Positions 17,177 to 25,344 of a DNA stretch of 51,077 bases are shown in pieces. Below the pieces are notes generated by a model that did not search any database, was not told the origin of the DNA, and saw nothing but the letters and a program-made list of their open reading frames with translations. The stretch is from Caulobacterales bacterium RIFCSPHIGHO2_01_FULL_70_19 (GTDB lineage: Bacteria > Pseudomonadota > Alphaproteobacteria > Caulobacterales > Caulobacteraceae). The stretch lies in contig MGLK01000039.1 of the NCBI GenBank assembly GCA_001794825.1, forward strand, positions 14,173 to 65,249, read 5' to 3'. How positions within the stretch are numbered: position 1 is the stretch's first letter; each line of letters begins with the position of its first letter. Made by a program: the position numbers and the translations under genes.

Positions 17177-17205
17177 TTGCCTCGGCCGGGGCGGGCGCCT
17201 AGATC
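17177..17205 (+). promoter_or_regulatory. Predicted promoter of cysK
   Basis: TTGCCTC (17177-17183), 14 bases, CCTAGATC (17198-17205); the -10 matches seven of eight positions of GCTANAWC. It lies in the 206-base divergent region between the DUF3857 gene and cysK. Confidence 0.45.
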
Positions 17206-17275
17206 GACGCCATCGATGCGCCTGTCGCGAGCGACAACCGGCCCGCATCCAAATCCGACGAGCGGAGAACCTGCC

Positions 17276-18256
<981 letters not shown>

Positions 18257-18304
18257 GGCGGCCGTCACGCCCGGTTAACCGCATTCGCCTTAGCGTGTCG
18301 GGCC

Positions 18305-19522
18305 ATGCCCCCGCCCGCCGCCACGCCCGAGGAGGATGCGCCCGCCGCGGGCTTCCGCGCGCGGCACGCGCTGCTCAAGCGGCTGGCGGACGTGGTGTCG
18401 CTTCCGGCGAGCCGGATCAACGCCTTCGAACGCTCGGTGACCGGCGACCTGCTCGTCGAGATGCTTCGGCTGGCCTCGGCCGAGGATCGCAGGCGGGTGG
18501 CGGCGCGGCTGGCCCCGCTGGCCGAGCTTCCCAACGCCCTGGCGCGGATGCTGCTGCGGGACGAGCCGTCCATCGCCGGCCTGCTGATCGAGCAGTGCGC
18601 CTCGTTGTCGGACGCCGACCTCATCGCCTGCGCCCGCGACACCACCATGGACCATCGATTCCTGATGGCGAGCCGGCGAGGCCTCTCGGAGGTGCTGACC
18701 GAGACGCTGATGAGTTTCGGCGAAACCCCCGTCATCGAGGCGGTGCTTCGTAACAGCACCGCGCGCCTCGGGCAGGTGGCGATCGAGGGGGTCGTCAGCC
18801 TGAGTCGGACCGAAAGAGGCCTGTGTCCGCATCTGCTGAAGCGGCCGGAGCTCAGGCCGTCGGGGGCCTATGTGATGTTCTGGTGGTGCGGACCGGAGGA
18901 CCGGAGGACGATCCTTCAGCGCTTCGCCGTATCCCGGGAGGTGATGCAGGAGGTGGCGGAGGACGTGTTCGCCATGGCCGCCGCCGAGAACTGGCAGGAC
19001 CCGGTTTCGCGCAAGGCGCTGCAGTTCATCGAGCGCCGCCAGCGCAACCGGGCCGCGATCGAGAAGAGCCCGTACGGAGGCCTGGAGCAGGCCGTGGCGG
19101 TCGCCGGACAAGGCGGCCTGACGCGCGAGATCGCCAGCGAGATCGCCTATCTGTCCGGTGTGAAGCCGATCACAGGGGCCAAGATTCTGGGCGATCCGGG
19201 GGGTGAACCCCTGGCGATCCTGTGCAAGGCGACGGGGCTCGGGCGAAACGATCTGCACGCGCTGTGGCGCTCGATGCGCCGCCCCGAGACGAACGCGGAT
19301 GGCTCGCCAGATTCAACCTGGGAGCGCGTGCAGATAACTTATGAGATGCTTGCCGTGGACCGTGCCCAGACGGTGCTGCGCTACTGGAACTGGTCGTTGT
19401 CGTCGGCTCTGAGCCCGGCACTATTGCAGGCGATCCGTGACGGTGAGGAAGAAGCGCTCGACGACTATTCGGCGCCCGAACGCGCGGCGATGCTGGCGCT
19501 GGCGGAAAACTTCGGGCGCTGA
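18305..19522 (+). CDS. DUF2336 domain protein (first of two paralogues)
   Basis: A 405-residue helical-repeat protein. Repeats of the type LLVEMLRLASAEDRRRVAARLAPLAELPNALARMLLRDEPSIAGLLIEQCASLSDADLIACA have the short paired-helix, HEAT-like look of DUF2336 proteins, which are common in Caulobacterales and related bacteria and have no established function. No signal peptide, so cytoplasmic. Its upstream region contains a GGTTAACC palindrome at 18273-18280, half of a CtrA box. It is followed by the mucR gene and, beyond that on the opposite strand, a second DUF2336 gene with the same layout but low identity. Confidence 0.8.
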   Translation: MPPPAATPEEDAPAAGFRARHALLKRLADVVSLPASRINAFERSVTGDLLVEMLRLASAEDRRRVAARLAPLAELPNALARMLLRDEPSIAGLLIEQCASLSDADLIACARDTTMDHRFLMASRRGLSEVLTETLMSFGETPVIEAVLRNSTARLGQVAIEGVVSLSRTERGLCPHLLKRPELRPSGAYVMFWWCGPEDRRTILQRFAVSREVMQEVAEDVFAMAAAENWQDPVSRKALQFIERRQRNRAAIEKSPYGGLEQAVAVAGQGGLTREIASEIAYLSGVKPITGAKILGDPGGEPLAILCKATGLGRNDLHALWRSMRRPETNADGSPDSTWERVQITYEMLAVDRAQTVLRYWNWSLSSALSPALLQAIRDGEEEALDDYSAPERAAMLALAENFGR

Positions 19523-19579
19523 TCCGGGGTCAGGATCTCCAGGTCCGCTGATCTCGCGGCGGGGCGCTCACCGGTCGCA

Positions 19580-19608
19580 TTGCTTTCGAATCGGAACATC
19601 TTTATTCA
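19580..19608 (+). promoter_or_regulatory. Predicted promoter of mucR in an AT-rich pocket
   Basis: TTGCTT (19580-19585), 17 bases, TATTCA (19603-19608). The pocket around it is clearly richer in A and T than its surroundings, and MucR-type regulators bind AT-rich targets, so self-regulation is plausible. Confidence 0.45.
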
Positions 19609-19670
19609 AAGCACCACCGGCGGCTCGGGGCTCATCAGTCGATCCGGGGCATTAACCAGGTGGGACATCA

Positions 19671-20096
19671 ATGGAAGAGAATTCGCAGCTGCTCGAGATG
19701 ACCGCAGACATCGTCTCGGCCTACGTCGGCAACAACAACGTGCAGGCTTCGGAAGTGCCGGGCCTGATCTCGAGCATCCATGCGGCCCTGTCACAGGTCT
19801 CCACCGGCGCCGCCGAGCCCGAGCCGGAACCGCGGGAGCCGGCCGTGCCGATCCGCAAGTCGATCACTCCGGACTACCTGATCTGCCTGGAGGACGGCCG
19901 CAAGTTCAAGTCGCTGAAGCGGCACCTGCGCACCAAGTACAACATGAGCCCCGAGGAATACCGCGCCAAGTGGGGGCTGCCGAAGGACTATCCGATGGTC
20001 GCTCCGAACTACGCCAAGGCGCGGTCCGAGCTGGCCAAGCAGATGGGTCTGGGACAGGGCGGCCGGAAACCGGCCCGCACCCGCGCCAAGAAGTAG
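19671..20096 (+). CDS. mucR: MucR/Ros family transcriptional regulator
   Basis: A 141-residue regulator. The N-terminal half ([24 protein letters not shown]...[11 protein letters not shown]) is the conserved oligomerisation region; the C-terminal half ([49 protein letters not shown]) is the Ros/MucR zinc-finger domain. Family members repress AT-rich promoters and, in Caulobacter, act in the cell-cycle network with CtrA. The zinc ligands look incomplete: Cys72, Asp75 and His85 are present but the fourth position reads Lys89-Tyr90, where Ros has His. Some Mesorhizobium relatives are reported to fold without zinc. Confidence 0.94.
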   Translation: MEENSQLLEMTADIVSAYVGNNNVQASEVPGLISSIHAALSQVSTGAAEPEPEPREPAVPIRKSITPDYLICLEDGRKFKSLKRHLRTKYNMSPEEYRAKWGLPKDYPMVAPNYAKARSELAKQMGLGQGGRKPARTRAKK

Positions 20097-20120
20097 TCGG
20101 CCGCACGTCCGATCCCGAAA

Positions 20121-20146
20121 CGCCCGTCGGATCCCTCCGGCGGGCG
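20121..20146. terminator. Hairpin between mucR and the convergent DUF2336 gene
   Basis: CGCCCGTCGG (20121-20130) pairs with CCGGCGGGCG (20137-20146), ten pairs including one G-U, six-base loop, followed by TCTCC on the plus strand. Likely ends mucR transcription. Confidence 0.6.
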
Positions 20147-20159
20147 TCTCCAATTGCGG

Positions 20160-21257
20160 TCAGGCCGCCGCCTGTGCGCCGCGGCGCATGCGCCAGAAGC
20201 GGAGCGTGCGCAGGGCCGCCTCCCGCGACAGGTCGGCGTACATGCGGGCGTAGGCGTGCGCCTTGGCCATGGCGTCGCCGTCGTCGTTCAGCAGCACAAC
20301 GGCATAGGTGAGGAACAGGGCGCGATCGAGATCGGCGGCCTTGCAGACGACGGCGAGGGCGTCGAGCTCGCGACGCTCGACGATCTGCCGCGCCGTGTGG
20401 AAGTCGATGTCGGAGAGCTGGGCCAGAGCGATCAGGAAGGAGGTGCGCCCGCCCGAACGGAGGAAGCGCGCGAGCATCTGGGGGGTGAGCTGACCTGCGG
20501 CGCGGAGCTCCTCGACATAGGCCAGGCATTCCGAATAGTCGGCCGGCAGGGTCCCGTCGTCGCTGGCCACGCGAGCGCGGCCGGCGGCGAGGGCGGACTC
20601 GAGCAGGGCGGGATCCAGGCGGGCGTTCTGCTCAAGGATGCGGGTGCGCAGCCGCGCCTCGACCACAAAATACATGTCGTTGAGCAGGTCCGGCGGCAGG
20701 CTGGCGCGGGACACGGTGGCCTCGTGCAGCGCGGGATTCGAGCGGGCGCGCTCCACGGCCGTTTCGGAAGCCTTGCGAGAGAGGCGGGCGCCGTCGTTGC
20801 GGAGCAGCGTTCCAAGCGTTTCGTCGTCGCCCCGCTCGACGATGACGTCGGAGACCGCCTCGGACACCGAGGCGCGGGTGGAGACGGCGCGGAGGTGGTC
20901 CTGGCCGTGCTGACGCACGACGCCGAGCAGATCCTCGTCGGTAAGGACGGGGGAGTTCGAAAGCACCGGGGCGGCGACGGACGCCTCGTCGTTGGCCAGG
21001 CGGCGGATCAAGGTGTGCGGCGCGTCGGGCGCGTCGGCGAAACGGGCGGCCAGTTCAGTCCGGACCGCCGTCTCCATGTCGTCGGCGAGTCTGGCGAGAA
21101 CGGCGCCGTACAGCCCATCCTCGGTTTCGGTGCGGGTGGTCGCCGAGCCGAAGAAGTGGTCGGTGAGTTCGCGCAGCAAGGCGCGACGCTTCTCGCTCGA
21201 GTTCTCCTCGGCGAGCGCTATCAGGTCCGGCAGGCGGGACATGGTAGCGTCGGTCAC
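20160..21257 (-). CDS. DUF2336 domain protein (second paralogue)
   Basis: A 365-residue cytoplasmic, helical-repeat protein. It starts MTDATMSRLPDLIALAEENSSEKRRALLRELTDHFF, typical for DUF2336, and continues with repeats such as FADAPDAPHTLIRRLANDEASVAAPVLSNSPVLTDEDLLGVVRQ. Function unknown. Its ATG overlaps the stop of the proline-rich secreted protein gene by four bases (ATGA), so the two are translated together. The C-terminus ends in basic residues (RFWRMRRGAQ). Confidence 0.82.
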   Translation of the reverse strand: MTDATMSRLPDLIALAEENSSEKRRALLRELTDHFFGSATTRTETEDGLYGAVLARLADDMETAVRTELAARFADAPDAPHTLIRRLANDEASVAAPVLSNSPVLTDEDLLGVVRQHGQDHLRAVSTRASVSEAVSDVIVERGDDETLGTLLRNDGARLSRKASETAVERARSNPALHEATVSRASLPPDLLNDMYFVVEARLRTRILEQNARLDPALLESALAAGRARVASDDGTLPADYSECLAYVEELRAAGQLTPQMLARFLRSGGRTSFLIALAQLSDIDFHTARQIVERRELDALAVVCKAADLDRALFLTYAVVLLNDDGDAMAKAHAYARMYADLSREAALRTLRFWRMRRGAQAAA

Positions 21258-22132
21258 CGGTAGTCCCCCTCCGGAGCGGCCGGCTGGACGCGCACGCTGC
21301 CGCCGGCGTCGCGGATCAGCGTCGGCCCCGGATCGGGCTCCGCGAGATCCGGCGTGGTCGGCGATTCGGTCATGGTGATCGCCAGGGCGTCGATGTAGCT
21401 CGGCTCCGGCAGGGCCACGGCGTCGGGTTCCCGCCCGTTCTGGCGGTGCACCGAGTAGTAGCGGGCGCCCTGCGGCTGCGGGCGGTCGGCCGGGTTGGCG
21501 GCGACGGCGGCGACCGTGCGCGACGGCGGCGGCGTTTCGCTCTCGGCTCGACCGTGCGACGGCTCCGTCGCCGGGGCGGGCGCCGGGTCCCGGGGCGCGA
21601 GGCGGAAGATCGGAGCGTCGCGTCGCGGCGCCATGGGATCTTCGACCGTCGCCGGCTCAGCCGGCTGCGGCGTCGGGGCGGCTGGATACGCCACTGCCGA
21701 GGGCGCCGGCTGGCCGCCCCGGTCAGGCAGGTACTCGGGGACGGAAGGTCGCGGCGGAGGGGGCGAGGCGGGAGGTGCGGCGGGGGAGGGCGAGGCGGCT
21801 TCGGGCGCCGCGGGCGACGGGCGCAGCCAGGCGTTCGCCGGGGTCAGGGTCCGGCGGGCCGGAACGGGGGCGGGTGTCAGGGCGGGGCTGCGCACCCGGG
21901 CGGCGCCGCCGTGCGGAATGACGCGGTTCGGCCGTCGCAGCTCGCTCCGGGGCGCGTCCACGGCGGGAGCCTCGGTCGGCGGCGCGCTCGCGGCGCGCCC
22001 GGGCCAGGACAGGTAGCGGAGGCCGCGGGCCGTGCCCGCAGCGTCCTGGGCCGACGCGGTTCCGGCGAGCCCGAGCACGCACGCGAGGGCGGCGGTCGCG
22101 AGGCCGGAAGTCAGGCGGGTAACGCGGCGCAA
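21254..22132 (-). CDS. Proline/alanine-rich exported protein of unknown function
   Basis: A 292-residue protein with a clear signal peptide (MRRVTRLTSGLATAALACVLGLAGTASAQ, cleavage after ASA). The mature part is mostly disordered, with Pro-Ala-Ser stretches (SPSPAAPPASPPPPRPS, APTPQPAEPATVEDP). A more ordered segment near the end (ARYYSVHRQNGREPDAVALPEPSYIDALAITMTE) may be the functional piece: YYSVHRQNG.EPD.V.LP is compact and aromatic. The region upstream carries a CtrA-type box. Probably a periplasmic or envelope-spanning linker; no family recognised. Confidence 0.65.
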   Translation of the reverse strand: MRRVTRLTSGLATAALACVLGLAGTASAQDAAGTARGLRYLSWPGRAASAPPTEAPAVDAPRSELRRPNRVIPHGGAARVRSPALTPAPVPARRTLTPANAWLRPSPAAPEAASPSPAAPPASPPPPRPSVPEYLPDRGGQPAPSAVAYPAAPTPQPAEPATVEDPMAPRRDAPIFRLAPRDPAPAPATEPSHGRAESETPPPSRTVAAVAANPADRPQPQGARYYSVHRQNGREPDAVALPEPSYIDALAITMTESPTTPDLAEPDPGPTLIRDAGGSVRVQPAAPEGDYR

Positions 22133-22183
22133 GGCGGGCTCCGGACGCAGGGTTCTGGAGACGAGACGCTAGCGCTCCCGGCC

Positions 22184-22198
22184 TTAACTCCCGGCTAA
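22184..22198 (-). promoter_or_regulatory. Candidate CtrA-binding site upstream of the proline-rich protein / DUF2336 operon
   Basis: TTAA, CTCCCGG, CTAA (22184-22198): seven of eight positions of TTAA-N7-TTAA, 52-66 bases upstream of the operon's first start codon. Confidence 0.45.
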
Positions 22199-22207
22199 CG
22201 CGTCGGA

Positions 22208-22960
22208 TCAGGCGAGCAGCGCCCGGCACCGTCGCTCGAGCAGGGCGACGCCGGCGTTGAGGGCCAGGCCCATGGCCATGAGGCAGACCAGCGCCGCCAG
22301 CATGTCGGCCGTGCGCAGACGGTTGCCGGCCTCAAGCAGGCGCCAGGCCAGGCCCTGGGTCGCGCCCGATCCGGAGACGAATTCCGCGACGACGGCGCCG
22401 ATGACGGCCAGACCGGCGGCGACGCGCAGGCCTTCCAGCGCGAAAGGCAGCGCCGCCGGCGCGCGCAGGCGCACCAGACGCTGCAGGGGCGAGGCGCCAT
22501 AGAGGTCGAACAGCCGCTCCAGATCCGGTTCGGCGGATTTCAGGCCTGTGAGGACGCCCGAGAAGATCGGGAAGAAGGCCACCGCAGCCGCGAGGGCGAC
22601 GACGGCCCTGTCCGGGTGGTCGAGTCCGCTCCAGATCACGACCAGGGGCGCGATCGCCACCACCGGCGTCACCTGAAGCGCCACCGCCAAGGGTCGGACG
22701 GCGCGTTCGGCCGGCCGGTTCATGGAAACGGCGAGGGCCAGACCGCCGCCGATCAGGGTGGCGGCGAGGAGCGCCTGCAGGGCCATGCGGAAGGTCTGCA
22801 AGGCTGAGCCGGCCAGAAGCGGGGCGCGCTCCACGAGCGATACGGCAACGGCGCTGGGCGGGGGGAGGAAGTAGGCCGGCACCTGAAGGCTGCGGCAGGC
22901 GATTTCCCAGACCGCCAGCAGCAGCAGGCTCAGCAACAGCGGCGGAAGCAAGCGGCTCAC
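22208..22960 (-). CDS. ABC transporter permease, NitT/TauT (SsuC/ThiX-like) type
   Basis: A 250-residue inner-membrane protein with about six hydrophobic segments. The conserved cytoplasmic loop for contact with the ATPase is seen in LFDLYGASPLQRLVRLRAPAALPFALEGLRVAAGLAVIGAVVAEF (the EAA-like motif of this family). It starts at GTG 22960, overlapping the ATPase stop (GTGA), so stoichiometric coupling is likely. Third gene of a three-gene uptake operon; the substrate depends on the binding protein below. Confidence 0.9.
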   Translation of the reverse strand: MSRLLPPLLLSLLLLAVWEIACRSLQVPAYFLPPPSAVAVSLVERAPLLAGSALQTFRMALQALLAATLIGGGLALAVSMNRPAERAVRPLAVALQVTPVVAIAPLVVIWSGLDHPDRAVVALAAAVAFFPIFSGVLTGLKSAEPDLERLFDLYGASPLQRLVRLRAPAALPFALEGLRVAAGLAVIGAVVAEFVSGSGATQGLAWRLLEAGNRLRTADMLAALVCLMAMGLALNAGVALLERRCRALLA

Positions 22961-23724
22961 GCGTCGACTCCGGAGCCGGGCATGGCGTCGGCCAGGGCGT
23001 CGGCGAGCCGTTCGACCGCTGTGCGAAACGCAGGCTCCGCCCGCCAACCGGGCGGGCGCGGCAGGGAGCCCGGGTGCTGGTGCTCCGAGGCCACCCGCCC
23101 CGTAGCGGCATCCAGCACGACGGAGCGTCCGGCCAGGTAGACGGCTTCCTCGACATCGTGAGTGACGAAGACGATCGCCGGCCGCGGCGCGCGGGCGGCC
23201 CAGAGGCGGTGCAGATCCTCGATGAGCCGGCGGCGCGTGACGCTGTCGAGGGCGGCGAACGGCTCGTCCAGCAGCAGCAGGCGGGGCTCCGTCACCAGGG
23301 CGCGGGCGAGCGACACCCGCATGGCCATGCCGCCGGAAAGCTGGCGCGGCCGGGCGTCCGGGCGGTCGCCGAGGCCCACGGCGACGAGGGCGGCGAGCGC
23401 GCGCCGCCGCGCCTCGCCCCGATCGACGCCCGCAAGTTCGAGGGGAAGGGCGACGTTGGCCAGGGCGTCGGCCCACGGCATGAGGGTCGGCGCCTGGAAG
23501 ACGAAGGCGAGGTGGCGAGGATCGGCGACGGCCGCGGCGCCCTGGGCGGGGCGCTCAAGTCCGGCGAGCAGGCGGAGGGCGGTGGACTTGCCGGCCCCCG
23601 ACGGCCCGATGACGGCGAGAATCTCGCCCGGCTCGACGACCAGGTCGACAGGACCGAGCGGGGCCCGGCCAGGGTATCGCACAACGGCGCCTCGCAGCGC
23701 CGCGGCGGCCTCAGCCACGGCCAC
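22957..23724 (-). CDS. ABC transporter ATP-binding protein
   Basis: A 255-residue ATPase. Walker A GPSGAGKST at residues 40-48, Q-loop VFQAPTLMPWADALAN, signature LSGGM, Walker B LLLLDEPFAALD and switch His in FVTHDVEEAV are complete. The PWADALANVALPLEL after the Q-loop is typical of nitrate/sulfonate/pyrimidine importers. It overlaps the binding-protein gene by 14 bases and the permease gene by four. Confidence 0.94.
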   Translation of the reverse strand: MAVAEAAAALRGAVVRYPGRAPLGPVDLVVEPGEILAVIGPSGAGKSTALRLLAGLERPAQGAAAVADPRHLAFVFQAPTLMPWADALANVALPLELAGVDRGEARRRALAALVAVGLGDRPDARPRQLSGGMAMRVSLARALVTEPRLLLLDEPFAALDSVTRRRLIEDLHRLWAARAPRPAIVFVTHDVEEAVYLAGRSVVLDAATGRVASEHQHPGSLPRPPGWRAEPAFRTAVERLADALADAMPGSGVDA

Positions 23725-24757
23725 GCCCGGGGAGGTACTGGGTGGTGAAGGCCTGCCGCCAGTCGAGGTTCGGGGGGTAGACGCCGGCCTCGGACGTCAC
23801 CGTGAAGAAGGACTCCCACCGCTCCTCGGTCATGGCTCCGAGCCCGTAGAGAGCCGCGTCACCGCCGTCGACGATGCCGTGCGCCTTCAGTTTCTCGCGC
23901 GCCTGGTCGAGCACGTCCTGGGTCATGTCCGGGTTGGCCTGGCGGATGAGGGCGTCGGCGGCCTTGCCGTCGCCCTGGATGTAGTCGCGCCATCCCTCAG
24001 CCGATGCCGCGATGAAGCTGCGCAGCGCCGCGGCGTTGTCCCGGGCGAAAGCATTGGGCGCGAGCACCATGGTGGCGTAGCTGGGGTAGCCTTCGTCAGC
24101 GAGAAGGAAGACCTTGGGCTCGAAGCCGGCGATCTTGCGGATCGTGTAGGGCTCGGAGGTCAGATAGCCCTGCTGGACCGCCCGGGGATCGGCGAGGAAG
24201 GGGGCGGGATTGAAGGTGTATTTCCGGACCTGGTCGTCGGTGAAGCCGTATTTCGCCTTGAGCCACACCCAGAAGGCGTTGATCGAGGCGTCCGCCAGCA
24301 GGAAGGGGCGGCCTTCCAGATCGGCGATGGACTGGAGGGCAGGGTCAGGATGCGCGATCAGGACCTGCGGGTCCTTCTGGAAGAAGGCGGCGACGGCCTT
24401 CACCGGAGCGCCCTCGGCCACGAGGTTCATGGTGATGAAGCTGTTCGAGCCCATGCCCAGCTCGACCGCGTTCGAGGCCAGCAGCTGGGGCACGTTCACG
24501 CCCGGGCCGCCCTGGATGATCTGGACGTTGAGCCCGCGTCGCTCGTAGGCGCCCGAGGCCAGCGCCTGGTAGAAGCCGCCGTGCTCGGCCTGGGCCCGCC
24601 AGTCGGTGGCGAAGCGCAGGCGGATGCGGCCGTCTGCGTCGGGTTCGACCTGGGACTGGTTGCAGGCGGTGAGGCCCGCCGTCGCCGCCATGGCTCCGGC
24701 TCCGGCCAGGACGGCGCGGCGATCCGGCTTTGAGAGGCGATTCCCGCGACGGTCCAT
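23711..24757 (-). CDS. ABC transporter substrate-binding lipoprotein, NMT1/THI5-like
   Basis: A 348-residue binding protein. N-terminal KPDRRAVLAGAGAMAATAGLTAC combines twin arginines and a lipobox (LTAC). FATDWRAQAEHGGFYQALASGAYERRGLNVQI and GVNVPQLLASNAVELGMG are typical of the THI5/NMT1 superfamily, whose members bind a thiamine pyrimidine precursor, nitrate, taurine or other sulfonates. I found no TPP-riboswitch sequence in the upstream region and no neighbouring thiamine or sulfonate genes, so the substrate is open. Confidence 0.88.
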   Translation of the reverse strand: MDRRGNRLSKPDRRAVLAGAGAMAATAGLTACNQSQVEPDADGRIRLRFATDWRAQAEHGGFYQALASGAYERRGLNVQIIQGGPGVNVPQLLASNAVELGMGSNSFITMNLVAEGAPVKAVAAFFQKDPQVLIAHPDPALQSIADLEGRPFLLADASINAFWVWLKAKYGFTDDQVRKYTFNPAPFLADPRAVQQGYLTSEPYTIRKIAGFEPKVFLLADEGYPSYATMVLAPNAFARDNAAALRSFIAASAEGWRDYIQGDGKAADALIRQANPDMTQDVLDQAREKLKAHGIVDGGDAALYGLGAMTEERWESFFTVTSEAGVYPPNLDWRQAFTTQYLPGRGRG

Positions 24758-24845
24758 GGCCTTGGTTTACGGCCGTGGTCGAGGGAAGGAAAGGGCGGCG
24801 GGGGCCGGCCCGGCGCGAGGCGGCCGTGACGACGGCCGGAATTGA

Positions 24846-24914
24846 GCGAGGGGACGAAGAGCACCGGCAAGCCGGATTTCCTCGTCCCCTCGCCAAGTCC
24901 GGGTTGGACTTGGC
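24846..24914. repeat. Tandem inverted repeats (nested plus adjoining hairpin)
   Basis: Outer stem 12 perfect pairs, inner stem five pairs, then a second nine-pair stem sharing two bases with the first. No T-run on either side. Could be an RNA structure in the ABC operon leader (about 90-160 bases before the start codon) or a protein-binding palindrome. Confidence 0.6.
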
Positions 24915-25293
24915 CATTGAGGTTCGGACCCTGGCCTCGGCGTCAGCAGGGCGAACCCCGGTGACGGTCGGCTGTATCCTGTCGCGCTCCTGGTCTCCGG
25001 CGTTCCGCAAGGTCGAAGCCCTGCGCCGTCCTTCGATCCCGATCCGGTTCCTTCAGGGGCGTTCTCCGGCCGAAGCCTTCGAAATCCCGTCGGGCCTTGA
25101 TCCTGCCCCCGCTCGTTAAGGTCCGAAAACCCCCCGGTCGCTTCGGGTCAGAGAGCCGGGCCGGTTCGCCTTGAGCCCCGGGTCTCCCCGGTTTTCCGCG
25201 CCGCCGTGTCCCTCGGCCCGTTGACGTTCCGACGAAACCCGCTATGAGGCAAGCGCCCGAATCCCGCCGGCTGTTGGAAAGCCCGACGAGATC

Positions 25294-25322
25294 GGTGCAT
25301 AACCCTGTGCATAACTGTGGAT
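25294..25322. promoter_or_regulatory. Three DnaA-box-like 9-mers in tandem
   Basis: GGTGCATAA at 25294, TGTGCATAA at 25306, TGTGGATTG at 25316. On the minus strand the second is TTATGCACA, a perfect TTATNCACA DnaA box; the others are one or more mismatches away. A further TCGTCCACA lies at 25357. Binding is not proven. Confidence 0.4.
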
Positions 25323-25344
25323 TGACGGGATTTCCGGAAGGAAA

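Larger units (their letters stand above)
24758..25344. other. Gene-free region of 587 bases with strong hairpins and DnaA-box-like motifs
   Basis: It lies between the ABC operon start and the esterase stop. I find no credible gene: frames here have poor starts and no domain. Visible structure: a 12-pair inverted repeat GCGAGGGGACGA / TCGTCCCCTCGC (24846-24857 and 24882-24893) enclosing a small CCGGC-AA-GCCGG hairpin (24864-24875); directly adjoining, a nine-pair hairpin GCCAAGTCC / GGACTTGGC (24892-24914); and at 25294-25322 three closely spaced 9-mers, GGTGCATAA, TGTGCATAA and TGTGGATTG, of which the middle is the reverse complement of TTATGCACA. No tRNA-like or known riboswitch fold recognised. 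Confidence 0.5.

Noticed and set aside
24758..24920. Sequence GACGAGGAAATCCGG on the minus strand resembling the start of RNase P RNA
   Set aside because: Only a short match; the rest of the roughly 400-base RNA would have to lie inside the ABC binding-protein gene.
24730..25119. 129-codon frame in the gene-free region
   Set aside because: Starts inside the ABC binding-protein gene's 5' end, no ribosome-binding site, no recognisable domain.
24758..25344. TPP riboswitch for the THI5-like transporter
   Set aside because: Neither the CTGAGA nor the ACCTGATCTGG-type core could be found on the minus strand.
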